NCBI GenBank assembly: GCA_964624075.1
Contig: CAZUWH010000009.1
Coordinates: 28,735 to 92,734, forward strand
Length of the DNA stretch: 64,000 bases
Direction of reading: 5' to 3'
From: CAZUWH01 sp964624075
GTDB lineage: Bacteria > Pseudomonadota > Alphaproteobacteria > Rhodospirillales > Rhodospirillaceae
Position 1 is the first letter of the stretch. Every line of letters begins with the position of its first letter. Positions 62,711 through 64,000 of the stretch are shown here, piece by piece. The notes under the pieces are model-generated. The model saw nothing but the letters and a program-made list of their open reading frames with translations. It made no database searches and was not told the DNA's origin. Both the position numbers and the translations under genes were made by a program.

Positions 62711-63934
62711 TGGCCCTTCCCCGGGATGGGGAAGAGCGTTAATCGTATCGTTCGGGGTCGTGCCCTTCGCCCGATTACCCTGCGGGAAGGAAGGAGCATC
62801 GTTTTCCTCCATCATCCATTCCGCTTGTACCGTCCCATTCTGCTCGAGAGGAAGACATTGGTTACGCAGGGCAGCAAACCGTGCCGGGTCGAGTAGACGC
62901 GACAACGCCCACACCGCTGCCCCGCGCACCAGGGCGGATACATCCGTCAGCCGTGCCTGGGCGACGGCAGCCAATTCGGGCCGGCCACTATTGCCAATGG
63001 CAAGCAGCACATTACGCACCAGGCGGTCGCGCCCGATGCGTTGAAGGGGAGAGCCGCGAAAGTGTTCAGTGAAAGCAGCTGCGTCAAGCGCAGCCAACAC
63101 GGCGAGTTCAGGGGCAATCCGATCGGTGCGTGGCTGCAAGTCGGCAACAGGAGTCGGCATGGCAAAGCGGTTCCACGGGCACACCGCGAGACAGTCATCA
63201 CAGCCATAGATACGGTTGCCCATAAGAGGACGCAGAGCGGCGGGAACCAGTCCCTTGTACTCGATGGTCAGGTAGGAAATACAACGGCGGGTGTCGATCC
63301 GTCCGTCAACGGTCAGGGCACCAGTCGGGCAGGCTGCATGGCAACGGTGGCATGTCCCGCAGTGCGAAGGGTGTGGTGGATCGGCTGGCAAGACAAGGGG
63401 GGTGAGAATCTCACCCAGGAACAGCCATGACCCGAAACGACGCGATATCAGATTAGTATGACGGCCCTGCCAGCCAATATGCGACGCTGCCGCCAGCGGT
63501 TTTTCCAAAAGCGGGGCGGTGTCGACGAACATTTTGACATCGGTCGTGAAAGTGGTCTGTATCCATCGCCCCAGTGCCTTCAGCCTGATCCTGATCACGT
63601 CATGGTAGTCCAGGTTGCGGGCATAAACACTGATAGTGCCACAGTGGGGATGCGCTAGAGACGCCAGCGGATCTTCAGCTGGGGCATAGTTCAGACCCAG
63701 CATGATCACGCTTGCCGCGTCCGGCCACAGCCGGCGTGGATCGGCACGACGTTCCGACTCCATCCATGCCATATCGCCGTGGCGTCCTTCGGCAAGAAAG
63801 GCTGCCAGGTCGGCACGAACCCGTGCGGGCAGAAAGAGGCGGGTGAATCCGACCGCATCAAAACCAAGGGCGTACGCCTGTTTACGGATTCTATCCCGGG
63901 CATCGGGAGAAATACTGTCAGCAAGGGGAAACAT
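62666..63934 (-). CDS. queG: Epoxyqueuosine reductase
   Basis: QueG reduces epoxyqueuosine to queuosine in tRNA, using cobalamin and two [4Fe-4S] clusters. The 422-residue protein has the cobalamin-binding N-terminal domain (SVIMLGLNYAP, and VKMFVDTAPLLEKPLAA), then the cluster motifs HCGTCHRCHAACPTGAL and CDDCLAVCPWNRFA. A C-terminal HEAT-like repeat region (VLLAIGNSGRPELAAVA) follows. The last 30 or so residues (LPHPGEGPGRSDSHYGIYSK) are encoded by the end of an R1 repeat. Homologues normally end earlier. The core is intact. Confidence 0.93.
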   Translation of the reverse strand: MFPLADSISPDARDRIRKQAYALGFDAVGFTRLFLPARVRADLAAFLAEGRHGDMAWMESERRADPRRLWPDAASVIMLGLNYAPAEDPLASLAHPHCGTISVYARNLDYHDVIRIRLKALGRWIQTTFTTDVKMFVDTAPLLEKPLAAASHIGWQGRHTNLISRRFGSWLFLGEILTPLVLPADPPHPSHCGTCHRCHAACPTGALTVDGRIDTRRCISYLTIEYKGLVPAALRPLMGNRIYGCDDCLAVCPWNRFAMPTPVADLQPRTDRIAPELAVLAALDAAAFTEHFRGSPLQRIGRDRLVRNVLLAIGNSGRPELAAVAQARLTDVSALVRGAAVWALSRLLDPARFAALRNQCLPLEQNGTVQAEWMMEENDAPSFPQGNRAKGTTPNDTINALPHPGEGPGRSDSHYGIYSKSP

Positions 63935-64000
63935 TTCCGACCGTCCATGATTTTACCGAGTTCACCTAGCGGCACCTGAACTTCTTCCAGCACCATTGCT

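Noticed and set aside
63935..64000. End of another gene upstream of queG (frame with MVLEEVQVPLGELGKIMDGR)
   Set aside because: The last 66 bases do look protein-like on the minus strand, but the fragment is too short to identify and runs off the window.

Overview
The window looks like a chromosome segment from an alphaproteobacterium related to the Rhodospirillales, about 60% G+C by eye. This is inferred from protein relatedness and gene order: thrB-rnhA, aroK-aroB-CorC-like protein, mnmE/mnmG/rsmG/parA/parB, divergent fliOP and flgBC, and a DUF6489 protein. The right-hand third lies near the replication origin, because rsmG-parA-parB is accompanied by three perfect 16-bp parS palindromes and one degenerate copy between 51.4 and 59.3 kb.

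The most striking property is selective gene decay. Housekeeping genes are intact: purB, accA, radA, purF, cysS, thrB, rnhA, folC, aroK, aroB, mnmE, mnmG, rsmG, parA, parB, hisA, queG. About seventeen other genes are broken by frameshifts, stops, short duplications or deletions. Every recognisable flagellar, motor or chemotaxis gene in the window is among them (fliJ, fliO, fliP, flgB, flgC, motA, motB, a chemoreceptor, a PAS protein, a response-regulator receiver). The motility regulator kinase cckA survives only as a 3' fragment joined by a deletion to flgC. This fits a lineage that recently gave up motility, for example through host restriction.

Layout: 1-1.6 kb holds the end of an ABC-2 permease, a fliJ remnant and an exported protein. 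1.6-13.3 kb holds intact metabolism and repair genes (purB, accA, dienelactone hydrolase, radA, cvpA, purF, an SDR, an FAD dehydrogenase, an ABC-F ATPase). 13.4-16.3 kb is the flagellar and cckA graveyard. 16.4-27.5 kb holds cysS, a fused AmrB-AmrA gene divergent from the radical-SAM gene amrS, thrB-rnhA, a PEP mutase-nucleotidyltransferase fusion, a broken porin, a DMT transporter and folC. 27.6-39.9 kb is a decayed accessory region. It contains receiver, glycerate kinase, DUF445, PAS/MCP, MBL, motA and motB pseudogenes, an orphan HigA, an ECF sigma factor, a SAM hydrolase, two phage-like genes and an AT-rich gene desert.

39.9-45.7 kb holds a rhodanese, a large exported protein with a coupled 49-aa membrane peptide, aroK-aroB and a CorC-like protein. 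45.8-51.4 kb is an LPS or surface-glycan cluster (heptosyltransferase, GT2, a dead GT4, an intact GT4, AsnB). 51.4-64 kb is the origin-proximal block with mnmE, mnmG, rsmG, parA, parB, hisA and queG.

Two dispersed repeat families sit between genes. One is a modular 0.15-0.4 kb element, one copy of which appears to supply the C-terminal tail of QueG. The other is a short palindromic element with CGTCATTCCCGC ends.
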